Part shown: positions 35,770 to 43,942 of the stretch, one piece after another
Position numbering within the stretch: position 1 is the stretch's first letter
How the letters are laid out: every line of letters begins with the position of its first letter
Assembly (NCBI RefSeq): GCF_014199985.1
Contig: NZ_JACHOS010000017.1
Location: forward strand, 1 to 64,000
From: Methylorubrum rhodesianum
GTDB taxonomy: Bacteria; Pseudomonadota; Alphaproteobacteria; Rhizobiales; Beijerinckiaceae
DNA: 64,000 nucleotides
Reading direction: 5' to 3'
The notes under the pieces: model-generated
The model's database searches: none
The model's input: the letters and a program-made list of their open reading frames with translations, nothing else
Told to the model about the DNA's origin: nothing
Program-made: the position numbers and the translations under genes

Positions 35770-36372
35770 TCAGGCGGGTTGCGGGTTGAGGATGCGCCGT
35801 GTCGTGGCCATCGCAGCCTCGAACGGCGCGTTGGTGCGTTCGATCTTCGCCATGAGGCTCGCACCCAGCCAAACGTGATAAAGCAACTCGGCCGTCTCAC
35901 GCGGCTCGCGCTCGACCTTTAACGAGCCCTCGATCACGCCCGCCTCGATGGCCCCGGTCACCCGGTCGATGATCCCGGCCGTGCCGCGCTTGAGCGCGAG
36001 GCGCATGGGCTCGGACAGGTCCGAGACCTCCGCCGCGAGCTTCACTGCGAGGCACTTGCGCTGGTAGTCGATGCTGCCCTGCGTCGCCTGCCATTTGCGC
36101 CAGTAATTCATGAGGCGCTCGGCATGGCTGAGGCCAGGCTCGGCGAGGGTGGCGTCGATGTCGGCGAGGTAATCCTCGAAGTAGTCCGACAGCAGCGCCT
36201 CGCCGAAGGCCTCCTTCGAGCCGAAGTAGTGGTAAAACGAGCCCTTCGGGACCCCGGCCGCGGCCAGGATCTCGTTGAGGCCGACGCCGGAGAACCCCTT
36301 AGCGCCCACGATCTTGTGGGCGGTGTCGAGGATGCCTTGCCGGACGTCGGTGTTGCCGCTCGGGTGTGCCAT
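35770..36372 (-). CDS. nemR: NemR-like TetR-family repressor (electrophile sensor)
   Basis: A 200-residue TetR regulator. The ATG at 36370-36372 begins MAHPSGNTDVRQGILDTAHK; the longer frame upstream is not protein-like. The DNA-binding domain reads GFSGVGLNEILAAAGVPKGS, then FYHYFGSKEAFGEALL. It follows E. coli NemR over its length, including KCLAVKLAAEVSDLSE with Cys107 at the place of the redox-sensing Cys106, and VWLGASLMAKI with the Lys that partners it. NemR senses N-ethylmaleimide, methylglyoxal and hypochlorite and represses detoxification genes. An operator lies just upstream of its own gene and another before the PfpI unit, so autoregulation and control of the neighbour are expected. 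Confidence 0.85.
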   Translation of the reverse strand: MAHPSGNTDVRQGILDTAHKIVGAKGFSGVGLNEILAAAGVPKGSFYHYFGSKEAFGEALLSDYFEDYLADIDATLAEPGLSHAERLMNYWRKWQATQGSIDYQRKCLAVKLAAEVSDLSEPMRLALKRGTAGIIDRVTGAIEAGVIEGSLKVEREPRETAELLYHVWLGASLMAKIERTNAPFEAAMATTRRILNPQPA

Positions 36373-36392
36373 GACGCTGACATAGCCTTGAT

Positions 36393-36407
36393 TAGACCGG
36401 TCGTCTA
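36393..36407. promoter_or_regulatory. NemR-type operator upstream of nemR
   Basis: TAGAC-CGGTC-GTCTA: perfect 5-bp arms around a 5-bp spacer, 21-35 bp upstream of the nemR start. It resembles the TAGACC-GTCTA box bound by NemR in enterobacteria. Confidence 0.75.
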
Positions 36408-36426
36408 GTGGCTTCCACGATGTTTT

Positions 36427-36927
36427 TTGCGAAAGCCCTTGGGGCGATGCGCGGTCACGGGAAGCATCCTGTTCCCGGAGGCGTGCCTTCCAAGGCTCAC
36501 GATGTGGGCGGCCTCGCGCGGCTCGCTGCCGACCGTAAGCCCCTCGCACGGGTCACTCCGGTTCGTGCCACGCGCCGTCATCAGCCTGGGCGGCGTGGGC
36601 GACCTCGCGACGTTCGCCCGGCTCGTCCCGGTCCTGTGCGGCCCCGACATCGCGGAACGGCTCGCCCCGGCGGATACGCTCGCGGAGGTCTCGCCAGCGG
36701 CACTCATGCCGTCAGCCGGGGCGGTCGTCATGGTCAGCGGCCTGCTCGACCGGCTCGTGCCGCCCTAGGTCGCCTGCGATTATGCCCGCGCCCTCAGGAG
36801 CAAGCCCGTGCCCGCGCCCCGGCTGGCCGACGTCCCGGATGCCGGCCACTTCGACTTGGTCACGCCCTCCGCCCCGGCCTGGCAGCAGGTCCGCGCCCTC
36901 GTCGAGGAGGCCCTCGAACCCCGTTAG
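36427..36927 (+). pseudogene. Alpha/beta-hydrolase remnant with an in-frame TAG
   Basis: The frame encodes RAVISLGGVGDLATFARLVP, AVVMVSGLLDRLVPP, an amber codon at about 36766-36768, then VACDYARALRSK and LADVPDAGHFDLVTPSAPAW to a stop at 36925. The late Asp (LLDRLVPP) and the His (DAGHFDLV) of a hydrolase triad can be seen, but the nucleophile half is missing. It is broken at the N-terminus and by the amber codon. Confidence 0.6.
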
Positions 36928-37119
36928 TCGGCTTGTCGGGACGGTCCGGGAGAGGCACTTCCCGAGAGGAGTTGGCGGGTTGGTTGCGAGACCGTCAACA
37001 AGGTCCAGCGACGTGACCTGGCCGAAGGCTTGGCCGAACTCCCGACCGCCTGGAACGATGCCGTGCCCCGCACGCCTAGGCGCTTGTCCCGCCGAACAAG
37101 CGGCCTCACCTACAGCCCC

Positions 37120-38412
37120 ATGGCCAGCGAGTTCGACGTCATCATCGTGGGGGGCGGCGCCGCCGGCATCGGCGCCGCGCGGAGGCTCGCCGCCGGCGGC
37201 GCATCGACCTTGCTGCTTGAGGCGTCGTCGCGCATCGGAGGGCGAGCCTGCACGCAGGACCTCGGAGGCTACCCGCTCGACCTGGGCTGCGAGTGGCTGC
37301 ACTCGGGCGACCGCAACGCCTGGGTCGGCATCGCCGAGGCATCCGGCTTCCCGGTCGACCGAAGCGACCCGCCGTGGGCTCAGGCGCATCCCGGCATCAC
37401 CCGGAACGAGGACGACGAGGAAGCGGCACGGAAGGCGTTCGGCGATTGGGAGGAGCGGCTTTGCGCGGTCGCGAAAGGGAGCGACCGCGCAAGCGACGCG
37501 ATGGAGCCCGGCGGTCGGTGGAACGCCTATGTTCGGGCCATCGCCGGCTTCATGAGTGGCTTGGCGCCTGAGCAGATCTCCGCGACCGATTACCTGGCTT
37601 ACGACGATGCCTCGACGGGCAAGAACTGGAACCTGCCGCTCGGCTACGGCACGCTGGTCGCCGCCAGCCTGCCGTCCTCGACGTCGCTGCGCCTGGTCAC
37701 CCCCGCCGAGCGGATCGACCTGACGGCGGACGGCGTCGCCGTGACCACCCGCGCCGGCACCGTCCGCGCCGGGGCCGCCATCCTCACGGTTTCGACCGCG
37801 GTCCTGGCCGGCGACGCGATCCGCCTTCCTTCCGGGACGGAACCTTGGCGCGAGGCGGCCGCCGCCCTGCCACTCGGTCGCAACGAGAAGGTGTTCCTGG
37901 AGATCGGACGCGACACCGCGTTCGAGCCGGACACGCATGCCTACGGCAACCTGCATGACCCGAGGTCCGCCGCCTATTCCATCCGACCTAATGGATGGCC
38001 GGTGATCGAGGCGTTCCTCGGGGGCGACGGCGCCCGCATCGTGGAAGAGGATGGTCCGGCAGCAGGTTTTGCCCACGTGTCGGCCGAGTTGGCCGGCCTG
38101 TTCGGCAGCGACGTGGCGTCGGCGATCCGACCGCTCGCGGCGACGTCCTGGAGCCGTATGGCGTCCATCGGCGGCGCGTATAGCTGCGCCGTGCCGGGCC
38201 GATCCGATGCGCGGGCACGGCTGGCCCGGCCCTTCGAGGGCCGGCTCTTCTTCGCGGGCGAGGCGACGCACCCCCACGACTTCACGACAGCCCACGGGGC
38301 CCACGACAGCGGGCAGAGGGCCGCCGACGAGGCAGTGGCGGCGCTTTGGGACAGGCACCGCCTCGGACGGCGAGACCTGCTCGCCGCCGCAGGAGCGCGA
38401 GCGGCCCGGTAG
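37120..38412 (+). CDS. Flavin-containing amine oxidase-like oxidoreductase
   Basis: A 430-residue flavoprotein of the amine oxidase (MAO/polyamine oxidase) family. The N-terminal FAD site is VIIVGGGAAGIGAARRLAAG, then LLLEASSRIGGRACT, followed by DLGCEWLHSGDRN. The C-terminal flavin site is GRLFFAGEATHPHDFTTAHG. The ATG at 37120 directly precedes the Rossmann motif; the frame extends 30 codons upstream without protein-like content. No signal peptide is evident. The substrate is unknown; the family oxidises amines, and carotenoid-related desaturases are more distant. It converges on the LysR gene 5 bp away. Confidence 0.82.
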   Translation: MASEFDVIIVGGGAAGIGAARRLAAGGASTLLLEASSRIGGRACTQDLGGYPLDLGCEWLHSGDRNAWVGIAEASGFPVDRSDPPWAQAHPGITRNEDDEEAARKAFGDWEERLCAVAKGSDRASDAMEPGGRWNAYVRAIAGFMSGLAPEQISATDYLAYDDASTGKNWNLPLGYGTLVAASLPSSTSLRLVTPAERIDLTADGVAVTTRAGTVRAGAAILTVSTAVLAGDAIRLPSGTEPWREAAAALPLGRNEKVFLEIGRDTAFEPDTHAYGNLHDPRSAAYSIRPNGWPVIEAFLGGDGARIVEEDGPAAGFAHVSAELAGLFGSDVASAIRPLAATSWSRMASIGGAYSCAVPGRSDARARLARPFEGRLFFAGEATHPHDFTTAHGAHDSGQRAADEAVAALWDRHRLGRRDLLAAAGARAAR

Positions 38413-38417
38413 CGACT

Positions 38418-39311
38418 TCAGACGCGGTAGCGCAGCGCCTCAACCAAGACGGCCAGCGCCGGCGCCGGCTCGCCGCGGCTCGGATAGTACAGGTGATAGC
38501 CGGAGAACGGCTCGCACCAATCCTCCAGAACCCTGACCAGCCTGCCCGTCTCAAGGTGCGAAAGCACGCCGTCCTCGGGCAGGTAGGCGATGCCGAACCC
38601 GTCCAGCGCTGCCTCCAGGATGAGGGTGACGGTGTTGGAGACCAGCTGACCCTCGACCCAGACGCGGAGCTCGCGCCCACCCTTCTCGAACTCCCAGGCA
38701 TAGAGGCCGCCATGGGTCGGCAGGCGCAGGTTGATGCAGGTATGGCCCGTCAGGTCGTCCGGCCGCTCCGGCTTCGGTCGCGCAGCGAAGTAGGCCGGAG
38801 CGGCGACCGCGGCCATGCGCAAGTCGGGCCCGATCCGCACGGCGGTCATGTCCTTGGCCACGGTCCCGCCCAGCCGGATGCCGGCGTCGATGCGCTCGGC
38901 GACGATGTCGGTCAGGCCGTAGTCGACGACCGTCTCGACCTTGATGTCCGGGTAATCCGGCAGTAGGCGCCGCAAGGCCGGCCAGAGCACCGTTCGTGCC
39001 GCGTGCTCGTCTGCGGTGATGCGCACGGTCCCGGCCGGCTTGCCTCGCATCTCGGCCAAGCCGGCGAGCCCGGCCTCGACCTCGTCGAAACGGGGGCCGA
39101 CCGCCCTGAGGAGACGCTCCCCAGCCTCGGTCGGCGCCACGCTGCGGGTGGTGCGGGCGAGGAGCCTGATGCCGAGACGCGCCTCAAGACCCCGGACCGT
39201 CTGGCTCAGTGCAGGCTGCGAGACCCCAAGCTGCGCGGCCGCCTTGGTGAAACTGCCCGCGCGCGCGACAGCGACGAACGCGACGAGGTCGTTCAGGCTC
39301 TCGCGCAGCAT
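38418..39311 (-). CDS. LysR-family transcriptional regulator (module 1)
   Basis: A 297-residue LysR regulator: N-terminal winged helix (LNDLVAFVAVARAGSFTKAA, then LGVSQPALSQTVRGLEARLG) and a periplasmic-binding-like effector domain ending RVLEDWCEPFSGYHLYYPSR, VLVEALRYRV. Divergent from the cupin-MFS-SDR-SDR genes, which it probably controls. It is a clear paralogue of the LysR at 42821-43714: same length and near-identical C-terminus. The effector is unknown; the linked genes suggest an aldehyde or quinone-like compound. Confidence 0.92.
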   Translation of the reverse strand: MLRESLNDLVAFVAVARAGSFTKAAAQLGVSQPALSQTVRGLEARLGIRLLARTTRSVAPTEAGERLLRAVGPRFDEVEAGLAGLAEMRGKPAGTVRITADEHAARTVLWPALRRLLPDYPDIKVETVVDYGLTDIVAERIDAGIRLGGTVAKDMTAVRIGPDLRMAAVAAPAYFAARPKPERPDDLTGHTCINLRLPTHGGLYAWEFEKGGRELRVWVEGQLVSNTVTLILEAALDGFGIAYLPEDGVLSHLETGRLVRVLEDWCEPFSGYHLYYPSRGEPAPALAVLVEALRYRV

Positions 39312-39312
39312 C

Positions 39313-39337
39313 CATAAGCCCTGCTCATGACCTCATG
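39313..39337. promoter_or_regulatory. Candidate LysR operator, module 1
   Basis: CATAAGC, an 11-bp spacer, then CCTCATG. The architecture is the same as the perfect inverted repeat of module 2, and 17 of 25 bases agree. It abuts the LysR start codon, which is unusual, so the LysR start or the site may be mis-assigned. Confidence 0.4.
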
Positions 39338-39443
39338 TTGGTTTGAGCATCTAATGCAGCCCAAGCTCAGGCGCTAGCTTCCGGCCCGAACGACGTCGGC
39401 ATGGGCCGCCGTCACGGTTGCCAAGTTGTCAAGGAACATCGCC

Positions 39444-39839
39444 ATGGAGATCATGCGCGTCGGCTCGCGTCCTTCTGGCAAGGGCCCGGAGGACTGGTTC
39501 ACCGGCACCGTCCGAGTCGACCCGCTGTTCAGCCCGATCGAGCCGGCCCGGGCGGGCGGGGCCCTGGTCACCTTCGAGCCGGGCGCCCGCACGGCCTGGC
39601 ATACCCACCCGCTCGGCCAGACGCTGATAGTCACGGCGGGTTGCGGCCGGGTCCAGCGCGAGGGCGGTCCCGTCGAGGAGATCCGTCCCGGCGACGTGGT
39701 CTGGTTCTCGCCCGGCGAGAGGCACTGGCACGGGGCCGGTCCGACCACCGCGATGAGCCACATCGCGATCCAGGAGGCGCTCGACGGCAGCCCCGTGACC
39801 TGGATGGAGAAGGTCACCGACGGCCAGTACGGCGCCTAA
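39444..39839 (+). CDS. Cupin-domain protein, cytoplasmic (module 1)
   Basis: A 131-residue single cupin. The ATG at 39444 has AAGG 9 bases upstream. Motif 1 is FEPGARTAWHTHPLGQTLIV and motif 2 is IRPGDVVWFSPGERHWHGAG, giving the usual three-His/Glu metal site (WHTHPxxQ, with Gln in place of Glu, and HWHG). The family includes small metal-dependent isomerase- or dioxygenase-like proteins often found with SDR and aldehyde-metabolism genes. No signal peptide. A close paralogue with a signal peptide is at 47770-48264. Confidence 0.82.
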   Translation: MEIMRVGSRPSGKGPEDWFTGTVRVDPLFSPIEPARAGGALVTFEPGARTAWHTHPLGQTLIVTAGCGRVQREGGPVEEIRPGDVVWFSPGERHWHGAGPTTAMSHIAIQEALDGSPVTWMEKVTDGQYGA

Positions 39840-39940
39840 GGCCGGTCGCCCGCCCAGGCCGCGACGCCGAGGCCGGCCGAGCCGGTCTTTCGCGCGGTGT
39901 CACACTCAAAACCGAACATAGAGAAAGGGGCGGATCGCCC

Positions 39941-41164
39941 ATGAACGCGAACGAGGTCTGTGCGAACGGGGTCGCCATCGGCGAGGCAGGCGCCTCCCGG
40001 GCGCAAGGGTGGGGCGCGGTGTTCGCCATGTCCCTGTGCGCAGCGACCCTCGTGGCGTCCGAGTTCATGCCGGTGAGTTTGCTGACCCCCATTGCCACAG
40101 ACCTGCACCTGACCGAGGGGCAGGCGGGTCAGGCCATCGCGGTTTCCGGCCTGTTCGCCGTGCTGACCAGCCTGTTCATCGCGCCGGCGACCCCGCGGCT
40201 CGACCGCCGGACGCTTCTCCTAGGGCTGACCGTCGTCATGCTGGTCTCGGGGCTCGCCGTCGCATTCGCGCCGAACGCCGCGGTGTTCCTGAGCGGACGG
40301 GCGCTGGTCGGCATGGTCATCGGCGGGTTCTGGTCGCTGTCGGCGGCGACGGTCATGCGCCTCGTGCCGGCCGAGGACGTGCCACGCGGCCTCGCCATCC
40401 TAAACGGCGGCAACGCGCTCGCCACGACGGTCGCCGCGCCGCTCGGCAGCTTCCTCGGTCAGTACATTGGCTGGCGCGGCGCCTTCTTCTGTGTCGTGCC
40501 GGTCGCCGCGGTGACCTTCGCCTGGCTGTTCCTCACCCTGCCGGCGATGCCGAACCGGACGCGGGCCGACGCCTTCGCAACGTTCAAGGTCCTGCGCCGG
40601 CCGCGCGTGCCGCTGGGCATGCTCGCCGCCGCCCTGTTCTTCCTCGGCCAGTTCGCCCTGTTCACCTACCTGCGGCCGTTCCTGGAGACAGTGACCGGGG
40701 TGGACACCTCGACCCTGTCCGTCCTGCTGCTGGTGCTCGGCGTATCGGGCCTAGTGGGCACCTCCCTCATAGGCCGCATCCTGCAGACGAACCTGTACGG
40801 CTCCCTGGTCGTCATGCCGCTTGCGATGGCGCTGCTCGCGGTGAGCCTGATCTGGTTCGGGGCGTCACTGCCCATGGTGGCTGGCCTGCTGGCGCTGTGG
40901 GGGCTGATCGGCACGGCGGCGCCCGTCGGTTGGTGGACCTGGGTAAGCCAAGCCCTGCCGGACGAGGCGGAGGCGGGCGGCGGCCTGATGGTCGCGGTGG
41001 TCCAGTTCGCCATCACGGGCGGCGCGGCCTTCGGTGGGCTGCTGTTCGACCATGCCGGCTACCAGGCGACCTTCACGTTCAGCGCCCTCGTTCTCGTCGG
41101 CTGCGCCGCGGCGGCGCTCCTGTCCGCCCGCGGCGCCCGTCTCGCCACGCGACCGCAAACCTGA
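39941..41164 (+). CDS. MFS efflux transporter, DHA1 type
   Basis: A 407-residue major facilitator with about 12 transmembrane helices. The ATG at 39941 has GAGAAAGGGG upstream; the frame is open further left only by chance. The loop after helix 2 reads ATPRLDRRTLLLGLT, the DHA1 RR-type motif A. Helix 5 contains NGGNALATTVAAPLGSFLGQ, which resembles the antiporter motif C. Relatives (NepI/AraJ-like) export sugars, nucleosides or drugs. It lies between a cupin and two SDR genes and may export a product or toxic substrate of that module. Confidence 0.88.
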   Translation: MNANEVCANGVAIGEAGASRAQGWGAVFAMSLCAATLVASEFMPVSLLTPIATDLHLTEGQAGQAIAVSGLFAVLTSLFIAPATPRLDRRTLLLGLTVVMLVSGLAVAFAPNAAVFLSGRALVGMVIGGFWSLSAATVMRLVPAEDVPRGLAILNGGNALATTVAAPLGSFLGQYIGWRGAFFCVVPVAAVTFAWLFLTLPAMPNRTRADAFATFKVLRRPRVPLGMLAAALFFLGQFALFTYLRPFLETVTGVDTSTLSVLLLVLGVSGLVGTSLIGRILQTNLYGSLVVMPLAMALLAVSLIWFGASLPMVAGLLALWGLIGTAAPVGWWTWVSQALPDEAEAGGGLMVAVVQFAITGGAAFGGLLFDHAGYQATFTFSALVLVGCAAAALLSARGARLATRPQT

Positions 41165-41217
41165 CCCAGGCGCCCCCGGGCGGCAGGAATCCCCGCATTC
41201 CCACATAAGGGCTTGAG

Positions 41218-41982
41218 ATGAACCCGACCTACGACTTCGAGGGCCAGGTCGCCCTCGTCACCGGCGCCGCCATGGGCATGGGCCTGGCGACCGCCCGGAT
41301 GTTCGCCGAGGCGGGCGCCTCCGTGGTCCTGGCCGACTTCAACGAGGACGCCCTCGGCAAGGCCGTCGCCGCGTTGGAGGCCGCGGGTCACAAGGTGCTG
41401 GGCGTGCGCTGCGACGTCTCGAACGACGCTGAGGTCGCCGTCATGGTCCGGCGCACGGTCGACACCTTCGGCCGTCTCGATGCCGCCTTCAACAACGCCG
41501 GCATCCAGATCCCGTCGGCGGAGGTCACCGACGTGCCCGAGGCCGACTACGAGAGGGTCATGGCGGTGAACCTGCGCGGGGTCTGGAACTGCATGCAGCA
41601 TGAGTTGCGGCAGATGCAGCGCCAGGGCAGCGGCACCATCGTGAACTGTTCGTCGGTGGGCGGGTTGGTCGGGGGGCCGAACCTCGCTGCCTACCACGCC
41701 TCGAAGCATGGCGTGATCGGGCTGACCAAGAGCGCCGCGCTGGAGAACGCCTCGCGCGGCATCCGGGTCAACGCGGTCTGCCCGGGCACCATCGACACGC
41801 CCATGGTGGCCGCGATGAAGGAGGCCAAGCCGGAGGCCATGGAGGGCTTCATCAAGCGCCAGCCCATCGGGCGGCTCGGCCGACCGGAGGAGATCGGGGC
41901 CGCGGTCCTCTGGCTCTGCAGCGACGCGTCGAGCTTTATCCTGGGCCACGCCCTTGCTGTCGATGGCGGCTTCACGGTCTGA
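41218..41982 (+). CDS. Short-chain dehydrogenase/reductase 1
   Basis: A 254-residue classical SDR. Cofactor site TGAAMGMG; Asp at the end of beta2 (VVLADF), favouring NAD(H); NNAG; catalytic Ser (VNCSSVGG) and YxxxK (YHASK). Substrate loop and end: RVNAVCPGTIDTPM, LAVDGGFTV. It starts 53 bp after the MFS gene and is followed 10 bp later by a second SDR, so they are likely co-transcribed. The exact alcohol or ketone substrate cannot be told from the sequence. Confidence 0.9.
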   Translation: MNPTYDFEGQVALVTGAAMGMGLATARMFAEAGASVVLADFNEDALGKAVAALEAAGHKVLGVRCDVSNDAEVAVMVRRTVDTFGRLDAAFNNAGIQIPSAEVTDVPEADYERVMAVNLRGVWNCMQHELRQMQRQGSGTIVNCSSVGGLVGGPNLAAYHASKHGVIGLTKSAALENASRGIRVNAVCPGTIDTPMVAAMKEAKPEAMEGFIKRQPIGRLGRPEEIGAAVLWLCSDASSFILGHALAVDGGFTV

Positions 41983-41992
41983 GGACACGAAC

Positions 41993-42769
41993 ATGACCCA
42001 GGACACCCGCTTCTCCGGCAAGGTCGCCTTCGTCACCGGCGCGACCAGCGGCATCGGCCGGGCGACCGCCGTCGCCTTCGCGCGGGCCGGCGCTGACGTC
42101 GCGCTTCTCGACGTGCAGGAGGACGGCATCCGGAAGACCGCCCGCCTCGTCGAGGAGAGCGGCCGCTCGGCGCTGGCCATCCCGTGCGACGTGACCGACG
42201 GCGCCGCGGTCCGGTCGGCCGTCGAGCAGGCGGTGGCGCGGTTCGGACGCCTGGACGTCGCCTTCAACAACGCCGGGATCGAGCAGCCCTACGGCGCCCT
42301 GGACGCGGTGACGGAGGAGTTCTGGGACCGCATCGTCGCGGTCAACCTGCGTGGCGTGTTCCTGGTCATGAAGTACCTCGTGCCGGTCATGCTCCGGCAG
42401 GGCGGCGGGTCCATCGTCAACACCTCGTCGGGCGCCGGCATCGTCGGCATCGCCGGACAGGCGGCCTACTCCGCCACGAAGTTCGGCACCATCGGCCTCA
42501 CGAAGTCCGCCGCGCTCGATTACGCCGGCAAGAACATCCGGGTGAACGCCATCTGCCCCGGCATCATCGACACCGCCATGATCCGGCGCGTGGCCGAGGG
42601 AGCGCCGGACGGGTACGACAGCATGGTCGCGCAGGAGCCTGTCGGACGCCTCGGGAAACCCGAGGAGATCGCCTCCGCCGTCCTTTGGCTGAGCTCGGCC
42701 GACGGGGCCTTCACGACGGGGCATGCCATGGTCGTCGACGGCGGCCAGACCGTCGGTCTGGGCGGTTGA
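41993..42769 (+). CDS. Short-chain dehydrogenase/reductase 2
   Basis: A 258-residue classical SDR, paralogous to its neighbour. TGATSGIG cofactor motif, ALLDVQ (Asp, NAD preference), NNAG, catalytic SSGAG and YSATK, and RVNAICPGIIDTAM. The ATG at 41993 is chosen because the longer frame overlaps SDR 1. Two adjacent SDRs with similar cofactor choice suggest sequential steps or related substrates. Last gene of module 1; it converges on the second LysR. Confidence 0.9.
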   Translation: MTQDTRFSGKVAFVTGATSGIGRATAVAFARAGADVALLDVQEDGIRKTARLVEESGRSALAIPCDVTDGAAVRSAVEQAVARFGRLDVAFNNAGIEQPYGALDAVTEEFWDRIVAVNLRGVFLVMKYLVPVMLRQGGGSIVNTSSGAGIVGIAGQAAYSATKFGTIGLTKSAALDYAGKNIRVNAICPGIIDTAMIRRVAEGAPDGYDSMVAQEPVGRLGKPEEIASAVLWLSSADGAFTTGHAMVVDGGQTVGLGG

Positions 42770-42820
42770 TCCGGGTTCCTTCGCAAGGAAGGCTGCAGGC
42801 GTCACCGATGCCGACGCCCG

Positions 42821-43714
42821 TCAGACCCGATAGCGCAGCGCCTCGACGAGGACCGTGAAGGCCGGCGCGGGCTGGCGGCGGCTCGGATAGTACAGGTGGT
42901 AGCTCGGGAAGGGCTCGCACCAGTCCTCCAGCACCCGCGCCAGCCGTCCCTCCGCCACGTCGGCCTGCACCTCCTGCTCGGGTAGGTAGGCCAGCCCGAG
43001 CCCGGCCAAGGCCGCGCTGCGGATCAGGCGCAGGCTGGTGAAGGCGAGTTGGCCGCCGACCCGGACGGCGACCTCTCGCCCCCTCCGCTCGAACTCCCAG
43101 GGGAACAGGTCGCCGCGGGAAACGCGCGCCAGGTTGATGCACCGGTGGGCGGTCAGTTCCTCGGGCTTCCGGGGCCTGGACCGGCCCTTGAAGTAGCCCG
43201 GCGTTCCGACCACCGCCATGCGCATGGGCGGCGCGATGCAGACCGTGACCATGTCCTTCTCAACGTACTCCCCGATGCGCACGCCCGCGTCGAAGCGCTC
43301 GGCCACGATGTCCGTCCGGACGTCCGAGGAGACGACCTCGACGTGAATGTCGGGGTATTCCGGCAGCAGCCTCTGCAGGACCGGCCAGAGGACCGTCTCG
43401 GCCGCGAGCTCGGGCGCCGTGATCCGGATATTGCCCGCCGGCTTGTCGCGGAACTCGGTCAACGCCGCGAGCTCGACCTCGATCTGCTCGAACTGCGGCC
43501 CCACGGAGCGCAGCAGGCGCTCGCCGGCCTCGGTCGTCGAGACGCTGCGGGTGGAGCGGTTCAGCAACTGCAGCCCGAGCCGCGCCTCCAGACCATTCAT
43601 GGCGTGGCTCAGCGCCGATTGCGTGACGCCCAGGCGCTTGGCGGCGCGGGTGAAGCTTCCTTCCTTCGCGACGGTGGCGAAGGAGAGCAGGTCGGTCATG
43701 TCCTGTCGTGCCAT
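42821..43714 (-). CDS. LysR-family transcriptional regulator (module 2)
   Basis: A 297-residue LysR protein with helix-turn-helix LLSFATVAKEGSFTRAAKRL, GVTQSALSHAMNGLEARLGL and effector domain ending VLEDWCEPFPSYHLYYPSRR, VLVEALRYRV. The ATG at 43712-43714 matches the paralogue in length; a longer frame is open upstream. Divergent from paoABC with a 228-bp gap holding a perfect inverted repeat. It probably activates the aldehyde oxidoreductase operon in response to its substrate. Confidence 0.92.
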   Translation of the reverse strand: MARQDMTDLLSFATVAKEGSFTRAAKRLGVTQSALSHAMNGLEARLGLQLLNRSTRSVSTTEAGERLLRSVGPQFEQIEVELAALTEFRDKPAGNIRITAPELAAETVLWPVLQRLLPEYPDIHVEVVSSDVRTDIVAERFDAGVRIGEYVEKDMVTVCIAPPMRMAVVGTPGYFKGRSRPRKPEELTAHRCINLARVSRGDLFPWEFERRGREVAVRVGGQLAFTSLRLIRSAALAGLGLAYLPEQEVQADVAEGRLARVLEDWCEPFPSYHLYYPSRRQPAPAFTVLVEALRYRV

Positions 43715-43782
43715 CGCCCATCTCCGCCTGGATGCATCGACCCACCATTCGTGGTCCCTCGTACCACGCGCGTTCGCAAATC

Positions 43783-43807
43783 CATAAGCTGCACTCATAG
43801 GCTTATG
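43783..43807. promoter_or_regulatory. LysR operator between the module 2 regulator and paoA
   Basis: CATAAGC and GCTTATG form a perfect 7-bp inverted repeat around an 11-bp spacer, the length and symmetry of a LysR-type box (T-N11-A). It sits 69 bp upstream of the LysR start and 136 bp before paoA, in the right place for a divergent control region. Confidence 0.75.
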
Positions 43808-43942
43808 TGGGAACGGGGCCCTAATCGTCGCGGCCAAGCGCCGTACCTTGGAGCCTATTCAAGCTGTCCGGGTTGGCCCTGGACACCCCCACAACGATGC
43901 ACGGCCATCGGTCGGTCATCCCCTGCAAGCTCGGAGGCCGCG

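Noticed and set aside
39401..39940. N-terminal extension of the MFS transporter frame over the cupin gene
   Set aside because: It overlaps the whole cupin gene in another frame and has no transporter features; ATG 39941 has a ribosome site.
43049..43942. A 298-codon extension of the PaoA frame over the LysR gene
   Set aside because: It is antisense to an intact LysR gene; GGAGG and the leader peptide support the start at 43943.
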